The position numbers and the translations under genes were made by a program. Source: Orientallactaga sibirica (lineage: Eukaryota; Chordata; Mammalia; Rodentia; Dipodidae). From it: a stretch of DNA of 64,000 nucleotides. The notes under the pieces were generated by a model. It had not been told where the DNA came from. It ran no database searches and saw only the letters and a list, made by a program, of their open reading frames with translations. This document shows positions 33,160 through 45,000 of this stretch, piece after piece (the first letter of the stretch is position 1; each line of letters starts with the position of its first letter). The DNA lies in the NCBI GenBank assembly GCA_036365145.1, contig JAEOAD010000005.1, forward strand, positions 3,348,001 through 3,412,000, written 5' to 3'.

Positions 33160-33235
33160 ATATGATGATATTTAATATTAATCTTAATAAATTAATAAAT
33201 ATTAATATTTAATATAATGATAATTAACAGGTTTT
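33160..33235. repeat. AT-rich imperfect inverted repeat
   Basis: ATATTTAATATTAAT and ATTAATATTTAATAT face each other across about 20 bp within an almost pure AT block. Confidence 0.7.
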
Positions 33236-33854
33236 GATATATTACGTTTATTTTCCACACTTTTTTTATGATGGAATTTTATAATCAGACACATTTCTGT
33301 ATTGAAGTCTTTCAGGAGCTGTTGGAGATGGTGTGGAGATGCACGACATCAGGGCCTGAGCATGCAGGGAGACTGCGGACCATGGAAATCACCTGGGAAA
33401 AGGTGAAAGTCAGACAAGCGTCCCTGCCTCAGGGAGAGGAAAAGCTCTGAACCAATATTAACTGTTTTATGAAATAAAATTTCAACTATTTCCTATGGAC
33501 TAAAACCTGAAGTCAAATAGTTTAAAGTAAATGACTACAGTAAAGCTGGCTGATGTGCACTCATAAACGCAATGGATTTTCCGAGGATGATGTGACATTT
33601 GGGTAGGCCTGCCTGGCAAACACCGGGAGAGAGCAAAGTATTTTTTTGGTAGCGGGAGAAGAAGCAAATAAACGCAGGCAGGAAGTTATAAGGAATTCTC
33701 TGTGGATGATTAATATTTTGAGTGTAGATTTCAGAGAATACATGAAAGAGAAAAGGAAATAATGATGGGAAAATAAACTTGGAAGAAACTAACAGAATTT
33801 GGGCTGTTATTCAAATGTGAATTAAACAATAAAGAGTTTTGCTACATATTAAAA
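33236..33854. other. unique DNA
   Basis: A 60-residue frame (33268-33450) lies in non-repeat DNA. It has no recognised family. Confidence 0.4.
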
Positions 33855-34005
33855 ATTGAGCTCGGTATAGTGGTGTAAACCTTTAATCCCAGCACTTGGT
33901 AGGCCAAGGTAGGAGTATGGCTATGAGATTCAGGCCTGCCTGAGATTACATAGGTCATCTGGGCTACATCAAGACCCCACCTCTCAAAAACTAAAAAAAA
34001 GACAA
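33855..34005 (+). mobile_element. B1 SINE
   Basis: GAGCTCGGTATAGTGGTG, TTTAATCCCAGCACTTGG, CTGGGCTACATCAAGACC; older and diverged. Confidence 0.88.
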
Positions 34006-35127
34006 GAAAATGAAAATTAAGATGATTGCTTAACATTTCTGACTACTATTTAACATGTAGGAGAGCAGAAAATGCATTGAAGTAGGCTACTCAATTTGAT
34101 TTGTATATCACTGTTGAAAAATCTCGGAAGTAAATTAAAAATCTAAATTTATACATAAACGAGTTTTATTTGGGCAAATATTTATCATGTGCACATTCAA
34201 TGGAAAATTATGAACAGCGTTTTACTCCTGAGAGATCAATTGGGCTTAGCACAGTAAATAATATTCTCAAGACCACTGAAGCATCTCAAAGCAATTTAAC
34301 GTCTTCAGGCAACTGATGTTTTTAACACAATGTAAAATACACGTTAGCTGCTTATTCACTGTTTTACATTGAAATGGGCATCACTTTTATGAGCTCCTTG
34401 TAGAACGTGCTCTAAAAATGTAATTCTCTATGAGTGTGCTCTAATCAGTGGCTGACACACTCGTGGACTGATCAGAATTCAGAAGCAGCCAGAGTCTCTT
34501 TCTTGCAGCTCTGAATTGAGGCTGGGTGGCACGGAGAAGTTGACTCAGAGGCTCCTGCATCGTAGTTCTACACCTAGGTCATTGGAGGAAAGACGTCATC
34601 AGGCACCAAATAATAGGAAGGCCCTGTGTTTGTTTGCATATGCAATGTACCATGAATCAGGAGTAAAGCCCAAGACACAACACCTTTGGGAAAATTTACA
34701 GTTAAACTTAATCTATGAAATATATTAAACTGTACTGAAATTCATACATTTTTGAGCAGCATTAGCATTAATAAAACAAATATAAACCTCAGCATTCTTA
34801 ATTAAGCAGCATCACTGAAGGTGTTTAAAACAAACTGTCTTTTGAAATCATATGCATATGCAAAATAAAGATGATAAAAATGTAAATAATTTTGATAATT
34901 TTCAAACAAAAATTGGCAGGATGGTAGTATTTTACATTATAAATTGCATGTGAATTAATTTATCTTTATGAAACTCTTGTTTATAATTGTGATAAAAGGT
35001 TAACTATTTCCATGATGTCAAGGATGAGAAGTCATGCCTAATATCATGACTATTACTTAACATAAACTTGGAAAATGATAGGCAATATAATAAAATTAAA
35101 AATAGATATAAGGGGGCTGAAGATAGT
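34006..35127. other. unique AT-rich DNA
   Basis: No gene or repeat recognised. Confidence 0.4.
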
Positions 35128-35299
35128 ACTCAGCAGATAGAGAGAGATTGGGTGTGTCAGGGCTTTCGGCCACTGCAAACGAACTCCAGGCACATGTGCC
35201 ACCTTGTACATCTGCCTTACGTGGGTCTTGGGGAATCGAACCAGGGTCCTCTGGCTTTACAGGAAAGCACCTAAACTACTAAGCCATCTCTCCAGCCCT
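35128..35299 (-). mobile_element. B2-type SINE, antisense
   Basis: GAGAGAGATTGGGTGTGTC edge, GGCCACTGCAAACGAACTCC, CTAAGCCATCTCTCCAGCCC. The A/T-rich tail is short. Confidence 0.92.
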
Positions 35300-35640
35300 G
35301 AGAAGAATTTCTAACACAACATGCACCATGTAAACCTTATAAGAAAAATTTGACATGTTTGACTTAAACCAAACAGAAATCTTTTGTGTAATATGGATTT
35401 AAAACAATTTGTGAGAATAACACTGAAAATTAAAACATACCACAGCTATTATGAAATTAAGTAATAATGGTATAATTATTGTCTTATGTGTTAATGTGGT
35501 GTATTGCAAGTGGGAAGATTTGAGAGAAGATTGAAGAGTATTTGACATAGGTGACAATATGCATTTACTATATATGTAAGGTAGCTTACAGAAGTACTAA
35601 TGTTTACTAAAAATAGATGCATTTTAGAATAATACAAGCT
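35300..35640. other. unique AT-rich DNA
   Basis: No feature recognised. Confidence 0.4.
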
Positions 35641-35641
35641 G

Positions 35642-35866
35642 AGGCTGCAGAGATGGCTTAGCGGTTAAGGTGTTTGCCTGCAAAGCCAAAGGATCCTGGT
35701 TTGACTTTCCAGGACCCACACAAACCAGATGCAAAAGGGGGCGCATGCATCTGGAGTTCGTATGCAGTAGCTGGAGGCCCTGGTGTGCCCATTCTCTCCC
35801 TCTCTCTCTGCCTCTTTTTCTCTCTAAAATAATTAATAAATAAATAAAATATATTTAAAAACAATG
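35642..35866 (+). mobile_element. B2-type SINE with TSD
   Basis: AGGCTGCAGAGATGGCTTAG head; TSD ATACAAGCTG at 35632-35641 and 35867-35876. Confidence 0.95.
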
Positions 35867-35876
35867 ATACAAGCTG

Positions 35877-36231
35877 CAGGAGAACATTTTTATAATGTAA
35901 AAATTGCAATTGATATTCTATTTTACATTTCTCTGTGTGAACACATTAATTTTAGACTAGGAAATTTGCATCTGGAGAACGGGCAGCAGAATCAGACTGG
36001 TCACTGGGGTGAGAAGACAATGACATCTAATTTACCTGTGAAGATTTCAATGAAAACTTTAAAAAGATTGTTTGGGAAAGAGTAAAATAAGACAGAAGAA
36101 ATGCAAATTTGGAATCTTTGATGACTGAGTTTACATGCTTTTTTAATACTATGTACCTGCATATTCTTCAAAATCTAACGTGATTGTTAGAAATAATTGA
36201 TATGATTTGGTGACTCATAAAAAAGAAGTTT
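35877..36231. other. unique DNA
   Basis: No feature recognised. A 73-residue frame starts at the B2 end and has no family. Confidence 0.4.
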
Positions 36232-36405
36232 TGGCCAGGCGTTGTGGCAAACACCATTAATCCCAGCACTAGGGAGTCAGAGGTAGGAGGATCGCTGTGA
36301 GTTTGAGGCCACCTGAGACTACATAGTGAATTCCAGATCAGCCTGGGCTAGAATGAGACCCTACCTCGAAAAACCAAAAAAAATAAAAATAAATAAATAA
36401 CGCTT
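36232..36405 (+). mobile_element. B1 SINE
   Basis: GGCCAGGCGTTGTGGCAAAC, TAATCCCAGCACTAGGGAG, CAGCCTGGGCTAGAATGAG, A-rich tail. Confidence 0.94.
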
Positions 36406-37540
36406 TGTTTCCTCACAAAAATAAGAACTATTCAGCCACACAAAGACCTCAAAAGAAACTCTGTCCACAAGATGACAAGAATCAGCACCAATGACGGACC
36501 AGAAACAGGGATTGTGCCCACAGCACATAGCACACAACCTCTCAGTCGTGTTTTAGGTTCTCAAACTTTGACACAAAGGAAGGTAACTAAATTGTCTAGT
36601 GATAAGCATCCTCTCCCCTATAAGCTAGCCCTCAGAGGAGAATTTAACCTAACATTGCAGAAAATGATGAAAGCATAGTTTTGTCGAGACGAGTTTGTGA
36701 ACTGCTATTTAAAACTATTTTAATATTCTTCTCTCCTTTTTTGCATTAGCATACTGAGTGATGGATTTTGCGCTGACATTTTCCTACACAATTTGTTCTT
36801 CATCGTCTTCCGCTCTCTGTTCCCCAGCTGGTTTCTTCTTCCCCTCAAGATCCCTCTTTCTGTTTTCAAGTCACATGTATGTCTTACTCTGTCATTTTCT
36901 CCTCAACCCCAAGATCTCTTCATTCCCTCTCAGGGGCCACTTTCTCACTAAATGCATCACCCTCCCCATATGTTCACAACAATGTGCTTGGGGTTAGACT
37001 TGTTGACCCCAGTTTTTATATGATTAAGGAAGGACAGTTGTGATGTCTGAATTATGTGTGCATACAGATATGACATCTCATGTTTTTCATGCATACAAAG
37101 AAGTTTGCTTCATCTCAAGGAAGCCATGGCATGCACTCAGATAACCTTTCATCCTTGTTCAATCGAAAGTCTGATCCATTCATGTGAAGTATTTATAGCT
37201 GCCAAGTATAACCAACATATAATTCTGTGAGCTACAATTTTCATCTCTCAAGGTCATACTTATAGAAATACTAATTAATACTTACACATATAGGATTTTG
37301 ATCTTCTAATGTGTTGCTAATAATTAATTTAACTCCTTCAAGAACCAAAGAGCCTGTAACTTATGTAGACTACAAGAAAAGCAAAGCTAGGCTGATTAGG
37401 AACAAAGATCGGGATATATCCTCACACAGATTTGCAAAACCATTAACATTAGACTGGGATTAAGAAAAGGCACAGAGATGTAATATACCATTCCCTTTAT
37501 CTTTGTAGTAAAGTTACTGACTTCTAGAAAAGTACCCATT
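36406..37540. other. unique DNA
   Basis: No gene recognised. 36758-36997 holds a pyrimidine-rich 79-residue frame without a family. Confidence 0.4.
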
Positions 37541-38039
37541 TGTTGGGGACCTTGAGCCAAACTGCAGCCATTTGGAGGAAAAACTGCATCTTTTGAGTTA
37601 GGTGTCTGTTTCCTGAGTGTCTGTAAAAAAGTGCATTACTGAGCCTTCCCAGAGACCCTACCCTGGCCTATAGATAAGAACAATGTGTAACCTAAAGAAA
37701 TGTACCTTAGCAAACAGGATTGATGTAACTCTGCCCTGCCTGTAATCTCAACACAGACATTCTTGTAAACTTCCTTGAGGCCCATCACTCAAAACACCCC
37801 CGCCCCTCTCTCCTCATCAATCAAAACATCTGGTAGCCATAAAATCCATTAGGCAAACCATAAATTCCATTTGCCCACATACCTTCTTCCTGCCTCCCCT
37901 ATATATACCTCTTGGTGGATAATAAACTTGAGGTCTTGACCAGAGTTTGAGGCTTGGCCTCCTTCTTTGTGCCTGTTTGTCTCCCATACAGGATTAGCCT
38001 CCCCTCGAGCCCTTTGTTGAACCCCCACCAGCCGGGGCA
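37541..38039 (+). mobile_element. solo ERVK-like LTR
   Basis: A 499-bp LTR starting TGTTGGGGACC and ending CCAGCCGGGGCA, bounded by a perfect 6-bp target-site duplication CCCATT (37535-37540 and 38040-38045). A TATA-like box CTATATATACC at about 37899 is followed by AATAAAC at about 37921 and a GT/T-rich region, giving U3-R-U5 order on the plus strand. A 6-bp TSD is typical of class II (ERVK/IAP-like) elements. There is no internal region or second LTR. Confidence 0.93.
37899..37927 (+). promoter_or_regulatory. LTR TATA box and polyA signal
   Basis: CTATATATACC is followed about 20 bp later by AATAAA. This close spacing is usual in betaretrovirus-like LTRs with a short R region. The sequence shows these motifs; activity is not known. 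Confidence 0.65.
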
Positions 38040-38079
38040 CCCATTTTTTTTCTTTGTGCAAGTTAAAGTGGAACAAATA

Positions 38080-38368
38080 AACTTGAACCATGTGCATGTG
38101 TTTAGGAGTGCACATGGAGGCTACAGAACAAATGGGTGCAATTTCTCAGAAATGATCTCCACGGCCTTTGAGACAGTCTGTCATTGGCTTGGAGCTCACC
38201 AAGTAGGCTAGGATGGATGGCCAGTGAGCCACAGAAACCTTCTTGTCTCCACCTCCCCAATGATGGGTTTACCGGTGCCTGACACTTTTATGTGGGTCTG
38301 GGGATTGGACTCGTGAACTCATGCTTGTGAGGCAAGCATAACACCAATTGAGCTTTTTTCCTAGCTCC
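38080..38368 (-). mobile_element. B4/RSINE-type SINE, antisense
   Basis: GGCTTGGAGCTCACCAAGTAG, GTCTCCACCTCCCCAATGATG, ATGTGGGTCTGGGGATTGG, CAAGCATAACACCAATTGAGC. Confidence 0.8.
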
Positions 38369-38410
38369 CACTCAAATATATTAATTAATTGAATCTTTTT
38401 TAAAAAAATT

Positions 38411-38572
38411 GAGCCGGGTGTGGTGGCGCATGCCTTTAATCCCAGCACTCGGGAGGCAGAGGTAGGAGGATCACTGTGAGTTCATGGCCACTCTGAGACT
38501 ACAGAGTGAATTCCAGGTCAGCCTGGGCCAGAGCGAGACCCTACCTTGAAAACCGACCCCCCCCCCAAAAGA
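38411..38572 (+). mobile_element. B1 SINE
   Basis: GAGCCGGGTGTGGTGGCGCA, CCAGCACTCGGGAGGCAG, AATTCCAGGTCAGCCTGGGC. High integrity, probably fairly young. Confidence 0.96.
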
Positions 38573-39100
38573 AATTTGAGTAATCATGATTTTCTACCAT
38601 TTAACTGTTAATTCAAATACTTAATTTATTTCTTGGTCTTCATGATCATTTCACTACTGTTACCAATGTTCAAGGCTTACTGTGTCAATAAGGAGATAGT
38701 TTTATGCCAATAATGAGTTTGCTAATTAATAGCTTTTAAAGATCAATATTGGCATCCTCTTAATGGAGCTTAAAAACCTTTCCTGAGGGTTTTCTTGGCT
38801 AGGAAAGGATATCCAGGTGCTTGTTCTCCTGCTTTCTGGACAAATGCTGTTTCTAGTGATGGTGCAGGTTTAATAAATTATTGACACACATCTAAGGGAA
38901 CATTTTACAGCATTGCCAGAACTGTTTGCCAATGAACACACTTGTACAACGTCTTCCCTGGAGCTTTAGTCTCTAAACCTGCTCGCTGGTGATAATCATA
39001 GAATGTATCATCAGGCTGAATAATAACTATATACTCCACTTTTATCTGAAGAATGTGAAATAGTTACTTTTTATGATGAACGAGACTTTATAGATGTAAT
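38573..39100. other. unique AT-rich DNA
   Basis: No feature recognised. Confidence 0.4.
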
Positions 39101-39350
39101 TAACTCTACTGAAATATCTACATGGACCGTAACAGCAGTTTCACATGTCCTAAAAGAAGGAAGCTGAGAAGATTTGCCCATTGTAAGGAGAAGGCTATGA
39201 GATTAGGAAAACAGGAGGAAGTTTTCATCACAGTGAAACTGAACCTGGACTTGATGTTTCTAGAAGTGGACAATAATACAGTGTGCGTAATAAGCCGCCA
39301 AGTTTGTGGTATTTTGTTATTGCAACTGAAAGAAATTTGTACAATAGCCT
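39101..39350 (+). mobile_element. possible MaLR (MLT1-like) LTR remnant
   Basis: AATAAGCCGCCAAGTTTGTGG then TATTTTGTTATTGCAACTGA resembles the 3' end of MLT1-type LTRs. The frames of about 90 residues on both strands here are explained by this. Confidence 0.45.
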
Positions 39351-40431
39351 TCAAGATCTCTCCCCACTGGCTTTGCACACCTACTCTAAGCCCATGAAGA
39401 ATAGGTCACATCTAGGTGAAACATTTGCCAGTCACATGTTAAACCTCACATGTTGGTACTGTTTTGTTAGTCCATCTTTGCATAATGGTCTCACATTTCT
39501 TTAACTTGCATTTACTTCCTTGGTTCTTTTCACAAAGCAATGTCTATCAGTCTATCATTTCTCCATCTACCTGCAGTGTCAGCAATCCACCTGTTATCAA
39601 GCATAATCAATTTTCTAAGGCACTTACTCTGTGCAGTTAAAAGGATTTTAATCATTTGCCCATAATTAAGACACATGGGTCCATAACAATTAAACTTATT
39701 CTTGAAGACAGGAAAATCTAAAGATTCAAAGAAGAGATGTCTCCATTTTAAAATATGCCTGACTTTTCACTGCAAACTTGGTTGGGTACATTTTAACCAT
39801 ATTTATATAAGTTTTATCCATATTTTTCTTGCATAAATCAGGTGAGATTAGATCATCTATTACATTGGAAGTGCTATGTGAAGAAGGTTGGGGCATTACA
39901 CTCTCAGCCTCAGCCAAGCAGTGCCCAAGTCCTCAGGAAGCCAAGAGTTCAGAAGAGCAACAAGCCAGCAGAGTAGAGCAAAGAGAGCCAGCCTTCCACT
40001 GCGCACACAATTGGAACTAACCTTTTCAGAACAATTCCCAGTGCTGTGTTTCCTGCTGTCCACATTTCAGGGATGAAGAAGTATAGACCTGCAGGTGACG
40101 TACTGTCTAGATAGCAGAGAGAAGTGGGAGGAGAGCCACCCCTGCCTGGGCCTGCCTTTGTCTTTTGCAACAACTCCCTTTCCTCTCACTGTCCATTTTG
40201 TCTGCCCTGAATGTGGGAAATACAGCCTGCAACCAAGTCTTGAGGAAGGTCAAGTGCTCTGGGTACAGAATGGATGTGCTCCCTCCAGTGAAGGAATCAG
40301 TTCAGTCTTTCTTGTAGAGAAAATGTTGAAGGATGAAAAGGAAATGGTCAGAATTAGACAAAGGAGTTGGCTGGGCAGGGAAGAGGCAAATGCCAGCATC
40401 CTTTTTTATGTTACATAGGTATATGAAAATT
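39351..40431. other. unique DNA
   Basis: A 107-residue frame at 40095-40418 and short ones nearby have no family features. Confidence 0.35.
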
Positions 40432-41390
40432 CTTTTTCCTTTTTTTATTAGTTATGTACATACTCAGTGTGTAGATAGCACATGTTGGTACCATCCTTAG
40501 GCTCATCCCTGCCTCCCCCCCCCCATAAAGGGACCCTCCTCACTGGGCATGCCAGTTATCCCCATGTGGATTGTGCATTGTGGGGGTATTGATCAGTTAT
40601 GGGGAAGAAGCAATGTCTCTGTACATAATGTCCCAACTTGTGGCTCTAACAATCTTTCTGCCCCTCTTCTGCAAGTTTCCCTGAGCCATGTTGGGTTTGT
40701 TTTAGTTCTACTTCAGTGATGAGGTCTTGGGAGCCTCCGTGTCTCTGGATCTCTGGTTTGGTAGGAGTTGAGTGTCCTCTGTGTCTATCTCCTTCACCCT
40801 TGTGATGGTACCAGGTTCACTGAGAAAGCGGCACTCGGGCTTATTTCCCTATTTACAGTTTCAGCTGGGGCCCTGGTGAGGTGCGATGGGCTGATTCTCT
40901 CCTCAGGTTCTGCGTCCTTGGAAAAAGAGAAGCAGATTCTCCAATGGAGAGTGAAGTCACCACTGAAAAAGCAGGATTACCATTACTAGTGTAGAGAGAA
41001 TTTCATAGGTGTAGGCCCTCTTGTAGCCCAAGATCAAAACCCAGGGCTCTCATGTAGAGAAAGAGGGTTGCTGAGGGAATATTTCAGAAGAGTATGACGG
41101 CATCCAGTTTCAGGATGTCCGCAGGGTGGGGTGCTTTCATGGGTTGTGAGGATGGTGATCTAAAGTGAAGATAGGCGGTATTGTTAGCAATGAGTCTAGG
41201 TTCCTGCAATAATATTAGCAAGGCGATGCTTTCTTCTACAGAAGGACGAATAACTTTTAAGAGTTCAGGCAAGCAAGCACACCCGCAGGTGGTCTTCAGA
41301 CAATTTTCTCGCCTAACGTGAGTGTCCTTTGTCTTCTCGAAGTTTAACACAACTGGCGAAAAATACAATAATGACACAGATTCTAGGGGA
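40432..41390 (-). mobile_element. L1 3' UTR, antisense (Lx-like)
   Basis: In reverse complement: AACATGGCTCAGGGAAACTT, CAGAAGAGGGGCAGAAAGAT, then TATGTACATAACTAATAAAA and an A-tail at 40432-40450. This is the wording of rodent Lx-type L1 3' UTRs. The 97-residue minus-strand frame (41084-41377) lies upstream in the same element or its flank. Confidence 0.75.
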
Positions 41391-41706
41391 AACCTAAAAG
41401 AAGGGAAGATTTAGGGGCCTTTTACCAAATGCAGAGATAGAAGCATTGGTGTCAAGGATTGGTGAGTCTTTTGTTCTCAAGGAAGACTGACTCAGGACGG
41501 GGAGGTGGGCTTTCCTACAATGGAACCCTTGCAGAATTGAGTTCCTCCATCTTTATAACCCTTTGACAAAATAGACTACATGTTTTACTGTTGTTAAAAT
41601 TACTCACAGACTACACTTCTTTGAACTGAAAATGAGGAATTAACATTTTATGTGATGAACTAATAAGTCCACGTTTAGGAGGATACCATGGCTGTAGTGT
41701 GAAGCA

Positions 41707-41754
<48 letters not shown>

Positions 41755-41834
41755 CTAAGATGGATAAAGGGAAAAACGAACATTGTATTGGCTATGCACA
41801 TATTTTTGATGCCAAAAATATTTTTTCTTCTTTT
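41391..41834. other. unique DNA with (AC)n
   Basis: Only the dinucleotide repeat at 41711-41751 is recognised. Confidence 0.45.
41711..41751. repeat. (AC)n microsatellite
   Basis: About 20 AC units. Confidence 0.97.
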
Positions 41835-42078
41835 GCACGTGTTTGTGTGTGTGGGGGGTTGCATCTGTGTGCAGATGTGTGTGTTCTGGATGTACGAGCT
41901 TGGAAGACACAGGACACTGAGTGACCTATCGTTTGTCTTTGTGTTCAGTTGAGAGGGAGCAACTCACTGACCCTGGAGCTGCCATAGCTTTCCTGTTAGA
42001 CTGGCTGACCAGGGAGTGCAAGGTGGCCTCACTGCCTGGGTCTCAGAGAAGGAGAAGAGGTTCTTCTGGGGTCGCCCT
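41835..42078 (-). mobile_element. B4-type SINE, left part, antisense
   Basis: TG-rich tail (TTTGTGTGTGTGGGGGGTTG), then AAGACACAGGACACTGAGTG, CTCACTGACCCTGGAGCTGC and TTAGACTGGCTGACCAGGGAG. This is the usual antisense order of a rodent B4 up to its middle. The element then runs straight into the minisatellite; the expected remaining part appears beyond the array at 49.19 kb. Confidence 0.78.
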
Positions 42079-45000
42079 GCTCTCACGCGACAGGCTTCCA
42101 GAGCACACGGCCTTGCTCACTGCTCTCAGGTGATGGGGCTTCCAGAGCACACGACCCTGCTCACTGCTCTCAGGTGATGGGGCTTCCAGAGCACACGACC
42201 CTGCTCACTGCTCTCAGGTGATGGGGTTTCCAGAGCACACGACCCTGCTCACTGCTCTCAGGTGATGGGGTTTCCAGAGCACACGACCCTGCTCACTGCT
42301 CTCAGGTGGCCCTGGGGTTTCCAGAGCACACGGCCCTGCTCACTGCTCTCAGGTGATGGGGTTTCCAGAGCACACGGCCCTGCTCACTGCTCTCAGGTGA
42401 TGGGGTTTCCAGAGCACACGACCCTGCTCACTGCTCTCAGGTGAGGGGGTTTCCAGAGCACACGACCCTGCTCACTGCTCTCAGGTGATGGGTTTCCAGA
42501 GCACACGGCCCTGCTCACTGCTCTCAGGTGATGGGGTTTCCAGAGCACACGGCCCTGCTCACTGCTCTCAGGTGAGGGGGTTTCCAGAGCACACGACCCT
42601 GCTCACTGCTCTCAGGGGATGGGGCTTCCAGAGCACACGACCCTGCTCACTGCTCTCAGGTGAGGGGGTTTCCAGAGCACACGGCCCTGCTCACTGCTCT
42701 CAGGTGATGGGGTTTCCAGAGCACACGGCCCTGCTCACTGCAGGTCTCAGGTGATGGGGTTTCCAGATGGGCACACGGCCCTGCTCACTGCTCTCAGGTG
42801 ATGGGCTTCCAGAGCACACGGCCCTGCTCACTGCTCTCAGGTGATGGGGCTTCCAGAGCACACGGCCCTGCTCACTGCTCTCAGGTGATGGGGTTTCCAG
42901 AGCACACGGCCCTGCTCACTGCTCTCAGGTGATGGGGTTTCCAGAGCACACGGCCCTGCTCACTGCTCTCAGGTGATGGGGTTTCCAGAGCACACGGCCC
43001 TGCTCACTGCTCTCAGGTGATGGGCTTCCAGAGCACACGGCCCTGCTCACTGCTCTCAGGTGATGGGGCTTCCAGAGCGCACGGCCCTGCTCACTGCTCT
43101 CACGCGACAGGCTTCCAGAGCACACGACCCTGCTCACTGCTCTCAGGTGATGGGGTTTCCAGAGCACACGACCCTGCTCACTGCTCTCAGGTGAGGGGGT
43201 TTCCAGAGCACACGACCCTGCTCACTGCTCTCAGGTGAGGGGGTTTCCAGAGCACACGACCCTGCTCACTGCTCTCAGGTGAGGGGGTTTCCAGAGCACA
43301 CGGCCCTGCTCACTGCTCTCAGGTGAGGGGGTTTCCAGAGCACACGACCCTGCTCACTGCTCTCAGGTGATGGGGTTTCCAGAGCACACGACCCTGCTCA
43401 CTGCTCTCAGGTGATGGGTTTCCAGAGCACACGGCCCTGCTCACTGCTCTCAGGTGATGGGGTTTCCAGAGCACACGGCCCTGCTCACTGCTCTCAGGTG
43501 AGGGGGTTTCCAGAGCACACGACCCTGCTCACTGCTCTCAGGGGATGGGGTTTCCAGAGCACACGGCCCTGCTCACTGCTCTCAGGTGATGGGGTTTCCA
43601 GAGCACACGACCCTGCTCACTGCTCTCAGGTGATGGGGCTTCCAGAGCACACGACCCTGCTCACTGCTCTCAGGTGAGGGGGTTTCCAGAGCACACGGCC
43701 CTGCTCACTGCTCTCAGGTGATGGGGTTTCCAGAGCACACGGCCCTGCTCACTGCTCTCAGGTGATGGGGTTTCCAGAGCACACGGCCCTGCTCACTGCT
43801 CTCAGGTGATGGGCTTCCAGAGCACACGGCCCTGCTCACTGCTCTCAGGTGATGGGCTTCCAGAGCACACGGCCCTGCTCACTGCTCTCAGGTGATGGGG
43901 TTTCCAGAGCACACGGCCCTGCTCACTGCTCTCAGGTGATGGGGTTTCCAGAGCACACGGCCCTGCTCACTGCTCTCAGGTGATGGGCTTCCAGAGCACA
44001 CGGCCCTGCTCACTGCTCTCAGGTGATGGGCTTCCAGAGCACACGGCCCTGCTCACTGCTCTCAGGTGAGGGGGCTTCCAGAGCACACGGCCCTGCTCAC
44101 TGCTCTCAGGGGATGGGGTTTCCAGAGCACACGGCCCTGCTCACTGCTCTCAGGTGATGGGGTTTCCAGAGCACACGGCCCTGCTCACTGCTCTCAGGTG
44201 ATGGGGTTTCCAGAGCACACGGCCCTGCTCACTGCTCTCAGGGGACGGGGTTTCCAGAGCACACGGCCCTGCTCACTGCTCTCAGGTGATGGGCTTCCAG
44301 AGCGCACGGCCCTGCTCACTGCTCTCAGGTGATGGGGCTTCCAGAGCACGGCCCTGCTCACTGCTCTCAGGTGATGGGGTTTCCAGAGCACACGGCCCTG
44401 CTCACTGCTCTCAGGTGATGGGCTTCCAGAGCACACGGCCCTGCTCACTGCTCTCAGGTGAGGGGGTTTCCAGAGCACACGGCCCTGCTCACTGCTCTCA
44501 GGTGATGGGCTTCCAGAGCACACGGCCCTGCTCACTGCTCTCAGGTGATGGGGTTTCCAGAGCACACGGCCCTGCTCACTGCTCTCAGGGGACGGGGTTT
44601 CCAGAGCACACGGCCCTGCTCACTGCTCTCAGGGGATGGGGCTTCCAGAGCACACGGCCCTGCTCACTGCTCTCAGGTGATGGGGCTTCCAGAGCACACG
44701 GCCCTGCTCACTGCTCTCAGGTGATGGGCTTCCAGAGCACACGGCCCTGCTCACTGCTCTCAGGTGATGGGTTTCCAGAGCACACGGCCCTGCTCACTGC
44801 TCTCAGGTGAGGGGGTTTCCAGAGCACACGGCCCTGCTCACTGCTCTCAGGGGATGGGGTTTCCAGAGCACACGGCCCTGCTCACTGCTCTCAGGTGATG
44901 GGGTTTCCAGAGCACACGGCCCTGCTCACTGCTCTCAGGTGATGGGGTTTCCAGAGCACACGGCCCTGCTCACTGCTCTCAGGTGAGGGGGCTTCCAGAG

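Noticed and set aside
37541..38039. Part of a full-length provirus
   Set aside because: A single LTR with one TSD pair and no gag, pol or env sequence on either side shows a solo LTR.
41084..41377. 97-residue minus-strand frame suggesting a gene
   Set aside because: It lies directly upstream of, and probably within, an Lx-like L1 3' UTR on the same strand.
44286..44810. 174-residue frame with repeating FQSTRPCSLLSGDG motif, and similar frames across the array on both strands
   Set aside because: The 43/44-bp unit rotates through all three frames, and open length depends only on whether a stop in CTCAGGTGA is in phase. There is no promoter, unique start or conserved product.
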